A stretch of 24,829 nucleotides of DNA from Gracilaria domingensis (taxonomy: Eukaryota; Rhodophyta; Florideophyceae; Gracilariales; Gracilariaceae), in the NCBI GenBank assembly GCA_022539475.1, contig VCMS01000261.1, positions 1 through 24,829 on the forward strand, given 5' to 3'. This document shows positions 1-9,531 of the stretch, in pieces. Each line of letters opens with the position of its first letter. Position 1 is the first letter of the stretch. Made by a program: the position numbers and the translations under genes. The notes beneath the pieces are model-generated. The model did no database searches and was not told the DNA's origin. It worked only from the letters and a program-made list of their open reading frames with translations.

Positions 1-2
1 AA

Positions 3-173
3 AAGAGCCGTCTGAAGAAGAGGCGTAAGGAGATGAAGAAGGTGGTGGAGGAGGTGCCGCGGGAGGGAGTGGGAGCTCCGGTGGTGACTGGGTTTAGGAG
101 TGCGGCGGAGGTAGCGCGGACTGCGAAGGGGATTCTGAGGGGACAGGAGGCGAGAAGGATGGGAGGGATTTGA
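3..173 (+). CDS. C-terminal end of an unidentified basic protein (5' partial)
   Basis: The frame is open from the left edge to a TGA at 171-173 and gives about 56 residues. It begins with a lysine/arginine-rich stretch (SRLKKRRKEMKKVVEEV) and ends in a short alanine/arginine-rich segment (AKGILRGQEARRMGGI). The frame uses mostly G/C-ending codons, as the GC-rich cellular genes here do, and the opposite-strand ORF over the same bases is a proline/serine-rich shadow. A basic tail of this kind is common in nuclear or nucleolar proteins, but I do not recognise the family. The rest of the gene lies outside the window. Confidence 0.4.
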   Translation, partial: KSRLKKRRKEMKKVVEEVPREGVGAPVVTGFRSAAEVARTAKGILRGQEARRMGGI

Positions 174-2140
174 AGCCGTTTTGGGGCGAGGCGGGTATAC
201 GAGAAGGGGGAGGGTTGTCCACCTGACTTCTACAAAATGACGTTTGCGGAGACGGAGAGAGAGGATGGGAACGCGTGATGGGCGAGAAATGGGTAAATAG
301 CGGGGGTGGTGCGGACTGGGAAGAAGTGATGGGATGATTGAGGTGGGATGAGTTGCGATTGGCATTGCAACATGGGAGAAAATGGAAACGCAAACTAGCA
401 CGAGTGCAGTTTTGAGAGAGGGTCGCGGAAAAGAGTGAATGGGGTGGTGCGGCGAAGTAGAACCTCTACAAAAACTAGAGGACCCAAGAACTAAACTGCG
501 CGAAATGGAATTTAATATTCCAAAATTTCTTAATTTTTTGAGTGCCAGCCTCTGCTACCCCCTCGCGCGCCCCAAATAGCCCCAAAACTAGCTTAGTTTC
601 CAAAGCGAACAGACTATATTCCACTTTGCAGAACACAGACGCAGATCGGGTGAAAAAACCGTACCAACGGGAACAGCCGTATGTGGAATTAGGGCAGCTC
701 AACCAGATTGCTGGGAACAGTAAACAACCCAAACGGGATGACAACAACCGTATCGACGGGAACCTCACACTACGGAAATAGGTAGCGCCATCGGTAGTAT
801 ACCGTGTCCAAATAACAACCCAAGAATGGGGAAAACGATACCGACACGACGTCAGGTCGGTGTCGCTTTCCAATAACACTGTTTAGCGAATCTCCACGAG
901 ACAGAACGAACCGGCAAATTCGGAATTGATCAGAGAACCAGCTTGCCGAACGGCACGACTTCTAATTCGGGAGACCAACTTGTGTTGCAAAACCAAGCGA
1001 TGGGAATGACACGCAAAGGCGGTTCAGACCTCCCTCTTATAGGGCTGCACAGCAGTAGAGCGCCCTCACGGGATGACACGGCTAGGCCGGGCGTAACTCC
1101 GCGGTCAACCTTTCCCGGCAACGGAGAGAGCGAAAAACAAAGAAGACGCGTCCAGCGGTAGGGATCACGACACTTTCGGCAATGACGTCACAGTGGCCAG
1201 TAGAATACTCTCACGAGAGTGGCGACGACACGTGGTAGCGATAAGGAGCCACGCGGGTGGTCGTGACAAGAACGGTCGGCACCGGTATGCAGCGCAGCAG
1301 TACCTGTATGATAACGGCAAAAACGAACAAACACGCACACAAAATAAACCCGCAATAGCGGTAGTGGTGTTAGAGATGCCGCGGGGCGGATAACAATCCC
1401 TTCCCAAGGTGCAAGTTCTCCGCAAGGAGTTTACTACACACCCAGGGTGGAACGTTAGAGCCGAACACTCGGTTGTTCCGTTTACTTTCCCAGCACTGGG
1501 TGCAGCGCAATCTACTAAGCCGAGTTACACGACTTTGAAAAATTTATCTCTTCCTCTCAATGTCACGAACGTCATTAGTAAAAGAAAGCAAATGCACTCA
1601 ACAGTAACTTTATCTGTCACAAGATTCTAGAAAGTTATGATAGGTCGGTGAATACTGTTACAGGTGAAATACTGTCAATTTCATTCAGTATAAGAGAAGC
1701 ATGTAAGGTAATTTATGTAGTCAGTGACAATCAAGCCTTGGCTCATACATCACTCTGATTACGAAGACGCATTCTTTTGACACCTGTACAGCTCGTTTTT
1801 AGCGACTGCTTTTAAGAAATGAAGTTAAATGCGCCTTCAAACTTCTTTCTCCCCATCACGGACCTATTATTGCAGTCAATAGAACAAACTTCTCCCCGTC
1901 ATGACTCACCTTTACGTTCCCTTTCACGCAAAAAGAAACAAATTGCGTCGTCGATCATCAACGTTGATCTAGCCCTCTAATCCCATGTCCCCTCCGGCCA
2001 GTTCAAACATTTGTATTTTGCAAGTCCCAGGTTTGCCATCAATGACTACTTGATCCCTTGATCCGTGACCAACACCGCGTACATGTCTCAAAATCGTTGC
2101 TCTCTGCTTTCTATTTCGCCTTTGTAAAAGGTTCTCCTAC
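174..2140. other. Intergenic region with no recognisable gene
   Basis: Several ORFs of 60-130 codons occur on both strands, but none has a recognisable motif or a convincing composition. A small imperfect hairpin lies at 842-865 (CGACAC and GTGTCG arms with a bulged 3-bp extension). I see no tRNA, LTR pair or terminal repeat. The stretch could hold promoters or 3' ends of flanking genes, or decayed transposon DNA. Confidence 0.5.
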
Positions 2141-2220
2141 CATGGCAGCCCATCACTTCCATACGCACCGTATAAAAGCATGGAATCGACCACAGAGAGC
2201 TCCAGCGCCTCAAATCGTTC

Positions 2221-2601
2221 TTGTCCATGGAACGATACTTTGGAGTTCTTCAAATATCGTTTGTGCTCGCGGAAATGGAGTTGGAAATGGCTGAACGAAG
2301 ACATAAAGACTTTAAGCGCTTTGCAGAAGAGCGCAAGTATCCTAAATGTTTTTGCAACTCCATGGATTGGGATCGAGTAATGGAAGATGTTGACCGTATT
2401 TACGAGCAATTTGTGGATGGAATAAAGAATTTACGTCACGGAAAAGCCGATTTGGCCAGTCCGGACAAATGCGAGGGCGAACTCATCAACAGATTCAGTT
2501 CTGCTCGTCACCAACCCAGGGCAAAAAAAAGAGGGTCCGGATCTGTAGCAAGAAAATTTGAGTATCTGTTCTGCTACTCCATTTGTCTCGTGGTAAATTG
2601 A
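2221..2601 (+). CDS. Hypothetical protein, possibly a gene fragment
   Basis: This is an open frame of 126 codons. A charged, helix-like stretch (AEMELEMAERRHKDFKRF) is followed by a segment rich in D, E and K (MDWDRVMEDVDRIYEQF) and a basic patch (QPRAKKRGSGSVARK). A TATA-like TATAAAAG lies at about 2172, followed by an ATG at 2180 in another frame, so the original 5' end may be frameshifted. It sits about 330 bp upstream of the XPB remnant in the same direction. I do not recognise it as XPB N-terminal sequence; it may be a separate small gene or another decayed gene. Confidence 0.3.
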   Translation: MSMERYFGVLQISFVLAEMELEMAERRHKDFKRFAEERKYPKCFCNSMDWDRVMEDVDRIYEQFVDGIKNLRHGKADLASPDKCEGELINRFSSARHQPRAKKRGSGSVARKFEYLFCYSICLVVN

Positions 2602-2933
2602 TATCTCTTGCCAGTTATGAGTTGCTTGCTACACTCATTAAGGGCTTTCCATACTGCAAAATTGGCCATGCTCAGATTACCTCTTCCCAGTTGTCTCGAA
2701 TCGAAGTCGGCGCCAAAACAAACCGCATTTGCGGCTCCCGTGACATGGCATTTCGTTCGTGCTAAACTTTCCGATAACATCTAGAAAAGTTTCGATCTTT
2801 CCAGCTGCATCGTGTGCATCGCTTTGTGCCAACCATGACAAGCAGCATTACACAGCAACCACTGTCTGCGGTCGAGTTTGTCTGCGTCTTCTACGGCCGC
2901 TCGCCATATTAGCCTGCTCTCAAAGTCCTACTG

Positions 2934-4569
2934 TTGTTTGAAGTACTGTTGTCTTTTGAATTTGAAGTTGGGGGTGAGGAAGTAGAGCATATGAAGAGGC
3001 AAGCCATTGCTTTAGACTACCCTCTCATGGAGGAGTATGACTTTCGCAATGACACAGCGAATCCGAACATCGATCTAGTTTTGAAACCAATTGCTAAGAT
3101 TCGTCCATATTACGAAAAGATTTTGAAGAAGATGTTCGGAAATGGACGAGCACGGTCAGGAGTAATCGTGCTTCCGTGTGGTGCTGGTAGGGATCTGGTC
3201 GGTGTGACTGCAGCATATACAGTAAAGAAACCGGCTTTAGGTCTTTGCACAAGCTCGGTTTCTGTTGAACAATGGCGATATCAATTTGCAACTTGGAGTA
3301 CCATGCCTCGAAAGCAAATTGGCCTGTTTGTCGCATCAAGTGGAGGTCATCAGAAGAGCTCTTATGGGGGAGTCACGGTTACAACATTTCCATGATTTCT
3401 CATAAAGGACGCCGAGTGGCAGAATCTGAGAGGATGCTGAATGAAATTAAGAAGAAGGAATGGGTTTATTGCTTCTGGCTGAGGTGCATGTCATTCCGGC
3501 CAACGCCCTTCGTAGGGTAGTTGAAGTGATCAAAGCCCATTGAAAACGCTTCCTGCGACTCTGCTTCGTGAGGATGACAAGATTGGAGACATCAATTTCC
3601 TTATCGGCCCTAAACTCTGGAGCAAGCTGGCTTGATCTTCAAAGACACCATTATCTGGCAACGGTTCAGTGTGGAGAAGTATGGTGTCCGATGACCAAGG
3701 AGTTCTACAGAGAGTATCTTGCTTCTCCTCCCGCTCGCTGCAAGCTTTTGTACGCCATGAACCCCACCAAGTTCTGTATCTGTCAGTATCTCGTCGTATT
3801 TCATGAGCAGCGAGGTGATAAGATTATTATCTCCGCGGGCAATGTGTGCGCCTTTGAGATGTATGCGAATAGACTCGCACGACCTTACATCTTTATTCCT
3901 ACAAGTCAAACCGAAAGACTAAGGATTTCGGGGACCTTCCAACATAATCCTCCTTTGAATACCATCTTGCTTTCTAAAGTTGGTGACACTTCAATTGATA
4001 TTCCAGAGGCGAATGTTCTCATTCAGGTTGGCTCGCATTACGGTTCACGGCGACAAGAAGCTCAGCGGCTTGGAAGAATCGTGCGTTCGAAACCGAGAGC
4101 CGGACAGAATTTCAACGCCTTCTTCTACTCTCTGATGTCCACTAATACACAGGAAATGTTCTACCCGTCAAAACGACAGCAATTTCTAATTGATCAGGGT
4201 TATGAATTTAAGGTTACTACCCATCTGGAAGGTATGGAAAAGGCAAAGCTAGATTTTGAATCAAAGTAAGAGCAGCTGGAACTGTTCGCGAAGGTACTTT
4301 CGGATGATGGAACGGAAGCCGCGGAACATCTTGATGTTGATGAAGAAGTGAGGGCTCAAGCTGGCAATGGCCGGGATGGAGGTTATGGTAGAATGGTTCA
4401 CAAGCGTCCAAATTCGATGGGTGCTCTTACTGGCGCTCGTGGCACGCGCTACAACGAATTCGACAAACGAAGAGATAGTGCACAGGCAAATCTACCAAAG
4501 AGTAGGCGGGTGGTGCAACATACGTTGTTTAGGAGAAGGATAGCAACTGGACCCAATAGGAAAAAATAG
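2934..4569 (+). pseudogene. XPB/ERCC3/RAD25 DNA helicase (TFIIH subunit) pseudogene
   Basis: XPB is the 3'-5' DNA translocase of TFIIH, needed for promoter opening and nucleotide excision repair. The match is clear over most of the family: [16 protein letters not shown] and [19 protein letters not shown] near the start, then REDDKIGD (the RED motif), [33 protein letters not shown] and EAQRLGR (helicase motif VI). The reading frame changes near 3390, 3465, 3541-3555 and 3630, and an in-frame TAA lies at 4267-4269, after which the C-terminal tail continues to 4569. The Walker A lysine-serine of the family (GAGKS) is replaced by GAGRD, and the DEVH box reads AEVH. The family's N-terminal third is not visible. 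The loss of catalytic residues as well as frame marks this as a real pseudogene. Confidence 0.9.
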
Positions 4570-4990
4570 ATACACCGATAGAAGGCTACTTAAGAATCTT
4601 CGATATCTTCCTCGAAGTGATCCGGCGTCTTAGAAGCAACTTGGTATTGCACGGTTATACAGTTAAACGGAATTGACCATAACTGGCTTTACGCTGTGTA
4701 CTCCGTCCCTGGCACATTACCCGGGATGGCTGTGCTCTGCGTTGGGTCTTATACTCCATCATAGGACGACCAAGAATCAAGAAAATGTTTCTTCGCATTT
4801 CCCAGTCGCAGTTGCTCCCACAGAAAGCGAATCACATGTTCTTTCCCGTGTGCCAGAGACACGGGTGCATACAAAAGGGAACACGCACTAGTAGTGCTTC
4901 GCTCTTCGGGGAACGAAATGCGAAACTTTGTACAGAGCTCTATGCCGCACAGACAAGGACAGATGCTCAAAGCTCTCTTTATATCATCAG
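4570..4990. other. Intergenic region between convergent gene remnants
   Basis: About 420 bp separate the 3' end of the XPB remnant from the 3' end of the minus-strand coiled-coil gene. The ORFs seen here on both strands are short and have no recognisable content. Confidence 0.5.
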
Positions 4991-6163
4991 TCAACTCAAT
5001 CCATCCTTATTGTCCAGCCCGTTCATCAGATTCTGCAACAAAGAACTCTTCTTGCGTCGCTCCCCTCGTTTCTTGTTGCTGGTAAGGAGCACTTCGAATT
5101 CATCATCCATTTTCTTACGTGCGGTCTTCAACTGCTTTCTAACCCGTTCCACAAGGCGCTGTGCTCGTTGTTTCCTGATCTAAAGCTGCTTCTGGCGGTA
5201 GGCCAACTTCACCTTAAGCTCTCGAGCAACATTCATTGCTTTTGAAATCAGAGCTCCGTGCCGCTCTGCGTATTTCTGCAGTAGTTCCTTTTGCTTTTCG
5301 CCAAACTTTCTAACCTTCATCTCATAAGCTTTGATGTGCTGTTCGTTAGTCTCTCTCTTTTACCTCTGGAACAATTGAATTTCTTCTTGAGTGGCCACCA
5401 GCATCCTTTGAGCGCTCTCTATTTGGCACTGTTCGAAGAGCCAGACGATAACACTATTTGGTCAGAATCCTGAGCGATCGAAAGACATCTCTAAGCCATG
5501 AATACCAATACAAAAGGGTGACGCTTGAACTTACCTTCAGCATTCGCCTCACAGCGCATACGAGCATCTGTCTCATTCGTTCATTTTTTTTTTGATATCC
5601 TCATATGCATTCTGCACCCCTACGATGTGAACAGGTTCTGCTCCTTCGTCACTCAGACTTGGTACGACCTTTGGGGGTTGGTCAAACATCAAATCCTTCG
5701 GAGCAGGGCTTTGATGTTGCTCCCCAGACTGTTCAACGACTTCATCAACTCCGACTGAGTCTTCATCTATCAGCGGTGGGTCAACTCCATCCCTTCCGTT
5801 TTGCACCAAGTCAGAATTTTCTTCCTTCGGGATCTCCATGGAGTCGTTCAGTATGACTCCTGAATCACTTGCTTCCTTTCAACTTGAATCCTGTCTCTCA
5901 CTAGACGTCTCATCTACAATATCTATTGAGTCCGCAGTATCTTGAGTCTTAACGCGGTTAGTTGGTCTCAATCGTTTTGGCTCAATATATCTTTTTCTCT
6001 CGTCTTCGACAGGCATTGTTCCTTTCTCATTGCCACCATGCGAAACTATGGTTGCTTCGCCGACTTTCTTCACCTGTTTTCCAGTGACCTCATGACTAGA
6101 AGGCTCAGAACAAGAAGTATCAACTCTGTTGATAACTTCAGAACACGAGTGCGCGTCGTCCGT
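4991..6163 (-). pseudogene. Acidic/coiled-coil protein gene, disrupted
   Basis: Reading leftwards from 6163, one frame stays open to about 5590 except for a single TGA at about 5879-5881. It encodes an acidic, serine-rich region (for example EVVEQSGEQHQSPAPKDL). After a run of ten T (A on the coding strand) at 5584-5593 the coherent frame changes, then reaches a GTAAGT donor. Past the intron the sequence is strongly coiled-coil: KAYEMKVRKFGEKQKELLQK, then RVRKQLKTARKKMDDEFEVL, ending LLQNLMNGLDNKDGLS before a TGA at 4991-4993. Two more in-frame stops interrupt it (TAA at 5360-5362, TAG at 5180-5182). The layout, an acidic N-terminus plus a long C-terminal coiled coil, vaguely recalls chromosome-axis proteins such as the SYCP3/XLR family, but this is weak and I do not name it. 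Confidence 0.6.
5430..5534 (-). other. Probable spliceosomal intron (105 nt) in the coiled-coil gene
   Basis: On the minus strand the exon end is followed by a consensus donor GTAAGT at 5534-5529, and a TTCGAACAG acceptor ends at 5430. Joining these sites keeps one coherent coiled-coil frame (exon 1 ending RRMLK, exon 2 beginning CQIESAQRM). An alternative acceptor ending at 5470 gives a stop soon after in the frames I tried. Confidence 0.5.
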
Positions 6164-6655
6164 TCACAATAATATAAGGCTTTCTTCTCGTCGTCGACCA
6201 ACATGGCCTACTCTACCTTTTTCCAAACGGGGAAGCTCACGTTTTAGAATCCGGGGACCGGAGGATAAAGAGCGGAGTCGTGACGGAGCCGTGCCCCCGG
6301 CCCCTGTGAACCCTAGTTATAGGCTGTGTTGGCCCAAAATAATTCCAAAATGTGACCGCCTTGCCTGCTAACTGCTCAAAATGTGACCCGTATGTGGCCA
6401 CCTGGGACTGCAGCAATTTTTCCAATTTATTTTTTGTCCCCATATGAGACCGAAGATGGCTCCGCCAGGTCTCCCGAGCTGTGTACGATCTCCTTGGTGA
6501 CATTTCGGTAGAACGTTGCCCCCAATAAATACCGGTACTGCCCACATACACTGCACTGGGCTTTCAAATGAAGCACGCGCTCGTCTCTTACGACCACACC
6601 GCCACCCCATCTCGTCTCCACGCCTAGATCGCTCCTACGACCACACCTACACCCC
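6164..6655. other. Intergenic region upstream of the phosphofructokinase remnant
   Basis: I see no gene here. A short direct repeat (CAAAATGTGACC) occurs twice at about 6347 and 6377. An imperfect tandem duplication begins at 6589 and runs into the start of the next gene. The region is divergently placed between the coiled-coil gene (minus) and PFK (plus), so it once probably held both promoters. Confidence 0.4.
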
Positions 6656-6672
6656 ATGTCGTCCTCGCGCCT
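6589..6672 (+). repeat. Imperfect tandem duplication, 47-bp period
   Basis: The block beginning TACGACCACACC at 6589 recurs at 6636, and both copies go on through a related ACCCCAT-containing stretch to about 6625 and 6672. The second copy carries CATGTCGTC, which supplies the ATG at 6656; the first copy has CATCTCGTC and no start codon there. Confidence 0.6.
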
Positions 6673-7502
6673 CGAGCGCTTCTTCAAGATCGTCTTCCCG
6701 CACCCGTGCCACGGTCTGCGCCCCGTGCGCATCTCCGACTGGACCAACGTCGGCTCCTTCCGGTCCCCGCTGCAGAACAACCCCTCCTAGCTCAACCTCG
6801 GCCTCAGGTTTGTCGGCTCGTGCGAGACCGTCCTGGTCGACATCATCTCTGACGCCGAGAATACCACCATGAGCCACTAGTTTGTGCGCGCGGGGCCGCG
6901 CAGCGAGCTCGCCTTCCACCCGGCCAACCAGACACGTCCGTGCATCCCCATCTGCAGAGGGCTGTGCCCGGGGCTCAACTCTATCATCCGCGAGCTAGTT
7001 AGAAGCTGGCCGATGTGGAGTTGTGGCTCAAGAACAAGATCAGCACCGACTTTAGAAAGCGCAGCCGTGAGATTAATATAAAGCTCATCCACCCAACGTA
7101 CGAGACTCGCAGTGTTCCCGCCAATGACAGCGACAAGCTGCAGTGCAGCCTGCTCTCGCAATCGGGTGTGCACGGCGCTATGCAGGGCTTTTCGGGCGTT
7201 TCTGTCGGTCTGATCAACACGCACTTGTTCTCATTCCCACGGAGGAAATTTGTGGTCGCCAAGGCACAAAAGGTTCGTACCCGTTCTTTCTAATGTTGGC
7301 TTGGCATCTTTTGCACCGATATCATGGGGCTGACATTGCTTGTTCTTTTTCTTTATTGTCGTTGTTTTGAACAGTGGATGTGAAGAGCCGAATGTGGCAT
7401 AGTGCAGAAGTTGAGATTGGGGGCAAAGATGGCACGAGGCGCATCTTGTCGTTCAAATCACCGAGATGTAGGGAGGCGTTGGCGAGGCTTTCGTGTCTTT
7501 AA
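6656..7502 (+). pseudogene. 6-phosphofructokinase (plant/protist type) pseudogene with internal deletion
   Basis: Phosphofructokinase phosphorylates fructose 6-phosphate in glycolysis. The 5' part (frame from 6656) contains FVRAGPRSELAFHPANQ followed by GLCPGLNSIIRELV, the nucleotide-binding GGLCPGLN region of plant-type PFK. In-frame TAG codons lie at 6788-6790 and 6878-6880. Directly after RELV, at about 7000, the sequence jumps to family C-terminal sequence in another frame: DVELWLKNKIS, IKLIHPTYETRSVPANDSDK and QSGVHGAMQGFSGVSVGLIN. Roughly the central 200 residues, which hold the catalytic PFK motifs, are missing. A plausible 98-nt intron (7277-7374, GTACCC...AACAG) joins in frame to LDVKSRMWH, and the gene ends in TAA at 7500-7502. 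The retained intron says this was not a reverse-transcribed copy. The enzyme cannot be functional. Confidence 0.85.
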
Positions 7503-8830
7503 AAGTGCAGGGAACCCTGGTTTTTGTTGAGGATTGTGCTTTCTGCATAGAGATTTGCAAAATCGCACAAGAAGTTCACAACATGGATATGTATATGGTC
7601 TTTGTCAGGGACGTTGTCAACGCATTGCTTCTTACTCTTGTCGCGATCTTGACCATCCGGGTCCTAGGCGGTCAGAGTGGAGACAGAATCAGGTACATCT
7701 TCGTGTATCTCTCTAGTGGTGTCATTCATCGCCCCTTGCAGGATGGTTTGGTCCACTAGTTCATTCTCCCCATTGTCTGCGCCTTCGGGGCTGTTCGTGT
7801 TGGCAGTGAATAGAGTTGAGCCGACGCCTGCTCATTCATTCATTCGTTAAACTAGCAGTGGAAATTCTCGTTGAAACCGGGCTTGCTGCTTGCGGAAACG
7901 ATAACTCTTCTGTCACAAAGGTCACTGGAGCGAGGTTTGTTTGTTCTGGCGAACAGTGGCGGGAGTTTGTAAGAAAAGTCTCTCTCTTTATCTCTCTTTT
8001 ACGGGTGCAGCAGTTCAGTTACTGTTTTGGCAAAGTGTTTCAGCATGAAGAGACACTCTCACCAAGGAAACCAGGGCACACGATTTGATAGAAGAGCGTG
8101 AAACAACCTTCAGAAGAGATTCATCAAAGTGATCTCAGTCACTGATGACTCTTTAGACGAGGAACGTAGCAACATGTACGTAGGTATCAACGGACGTCCT
8201 GGTGACGTGCTATGAGACGTTGTGAGTGGTGAAGGGACTTATGACTACCGGAGCTCAACGGTGCGTGAAGAGGGCACACGGGGTTTTCGGGCTGCTACTT
8301 CGCGTAATACGATTCCCGTTGGAATGCGTTCCTTGCGTTATGATTATACAGCAGTTCTCGAGACCATTTTGCAAGGATGTGCTGGTTCGGATTTTTCTTC
8401 ATTATGGACATTCAGTGCTTGTAGGTGCCAGGGAAAACTACGTGACACTCATGACGAATTCGGAGGTGATCTAGTTTTCTTCGCCCGGTGTCTGTACAGA
8501 TCGCTGAAGCTACCAACGTCCCGCTGCTAAGGAGCGTCGCTCACAAAGTGGTTTTCATTCCATGGTAGTGGGAATGTGAGGGAAATCTGAGGATAGAGCA
8601 GGAGACGACCTAGACGGCAGTATGGGGCCTCAGGGAAGGTATCTTATGTAGAGCTCAAACGGGAGTGACGTGAAAACAGATTACTAGCTGTAAGCACGGG
8701 AGTGAGCATGGCAACGGAACAATCGCGCATGCTTCGTTAGCGCCGAATGGAGATGTAATGCTAGCATCGCATTACAAATTCCGTGCCGCTGAGGCGCTAG
8801 TATCAGACGCATGTCACCCGGGCCGTGTGA
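7503..8830. other. Intergenic region with no recognisable gene
   Basis: ORFs of 75-102 codons occur on the plus strand (7493-7759 with a hydrophobic stretch, 7816-8088, 8222-8530), but none shows a recognisable domain. A perfect short inverted repeat lies at 8754-8776. The missing upstream part of the RPC5-like gene is not evident here. Confidence 0.4.
8754..8776. repeat. Short perfect inverted repeat (8-bp arms)
   Basis: TGTAATGC at 8754-8761 and its reverse complement GCATTACA at 8769-8776 flank a 7-nt spacer. It lies just upstream of the RPC5-like fragment. It may be a small hairpin or a chance palindrome. Confidence 0.45.
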
Positions 8831-9531
8831 CCCGGCGGTGCTTCACAGCGCGCGCCTCACGCCGTTGGCCAAACGCTGTTCAACGTGCGCGCTCGCGCGG
8901 CTCTCGCGCGACATGAGCTGCCGCGGGACCGTCCGCGTCGCTTGCGCGTCGTTACGCGTGGTGCGCAGCTCTCGTTCGCTATGCCTCTCGTCGTGCTCGA
9001 CGCCGAAACCTTTTCAGCAAAGCAACTTCTGGCGTTGACCACGGATTCCGCAATTGGCTATGCTGTGACACAAGCAAGAACCATGCGGTTTGTGTAACTT
9101 CTTGAGCTGATGGGCAACCATAGGGCGGCCGACGAGGTGCTTTCGTCGCTGCGCAAAATCGCAGTGTACATTCGCGGGCTGTGGGTATCCACAAAGTGCA
9201 GTAAAGATGTTGGAAAAAAAACGCCACGGACCGCCATGATACTTGTCGAACACTGATTTAGGACTTGTTTCGAACGAACCATGTAGTGAAAACATGTGAT
9301 GCAGTGCAGGCATTGGGCGAACCGCTGCTAATTTCGTTTGTCATCGTGCAGTGTGTGTTGCAAGAAGTCGGGGAGAGACAAAAGGTGGTTGGATGGAAGA
9401 TGAGACTAGTTCGAGACGAAGTGTTTGCGATGCAGCATGACGCGATCTGCAAAGCACTTGATGAAGAGTGGGAGCGGGCGATTGAGAATGCTAGAGAGAA
9501 GTTGATGAAATCGATAAGGAGAAGGAGGTAG
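8831..9531 (+). pseudogene. RNA polymerase III subunit RPC5 (POLR3E)-like C-terminal region, disrupted
   Basis: RPC5 is a peripheral subunit of RNA polymerase III that takes part in initiation and termination. The fragment resembles its C-terminal half: an ARTMRFV segment, then ELMGNHRAADEVLSSLRKIA and VYIRGLWVSTKCSKDV (family: VLVQGNWVVKSD...YPKD), followed in another frame by FRTNHVVKTCDAV (family: FTQSRWVVRKEVA) and a C-terminal helix with EEWERAIENAREKL. A TAA at 9095-9097 interrupts the first frame and a frame change is needed between 9245 and 9265. The gene ends in TAG at 9529-9531, immediately before the RAD9 stop on the other strand. The N-terminal half is not seen. The assignment rests on remembered family patterns and is moderate. 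Confidence 0.55.

Noticed and set aside
475..879. 134-codon minus-strand ORF in the left intergenic region
   Set aside because: It has no recognisable motif, and a competing plus-strand ORF covers the same bases; there is no support for either.
1020..1110. Possible tRNA or pol III B-box (GGTTCAGACC)
   Set aside because: It lacks the GGTTCGANTCC consensus and no cloverleaf could be drawn around it.
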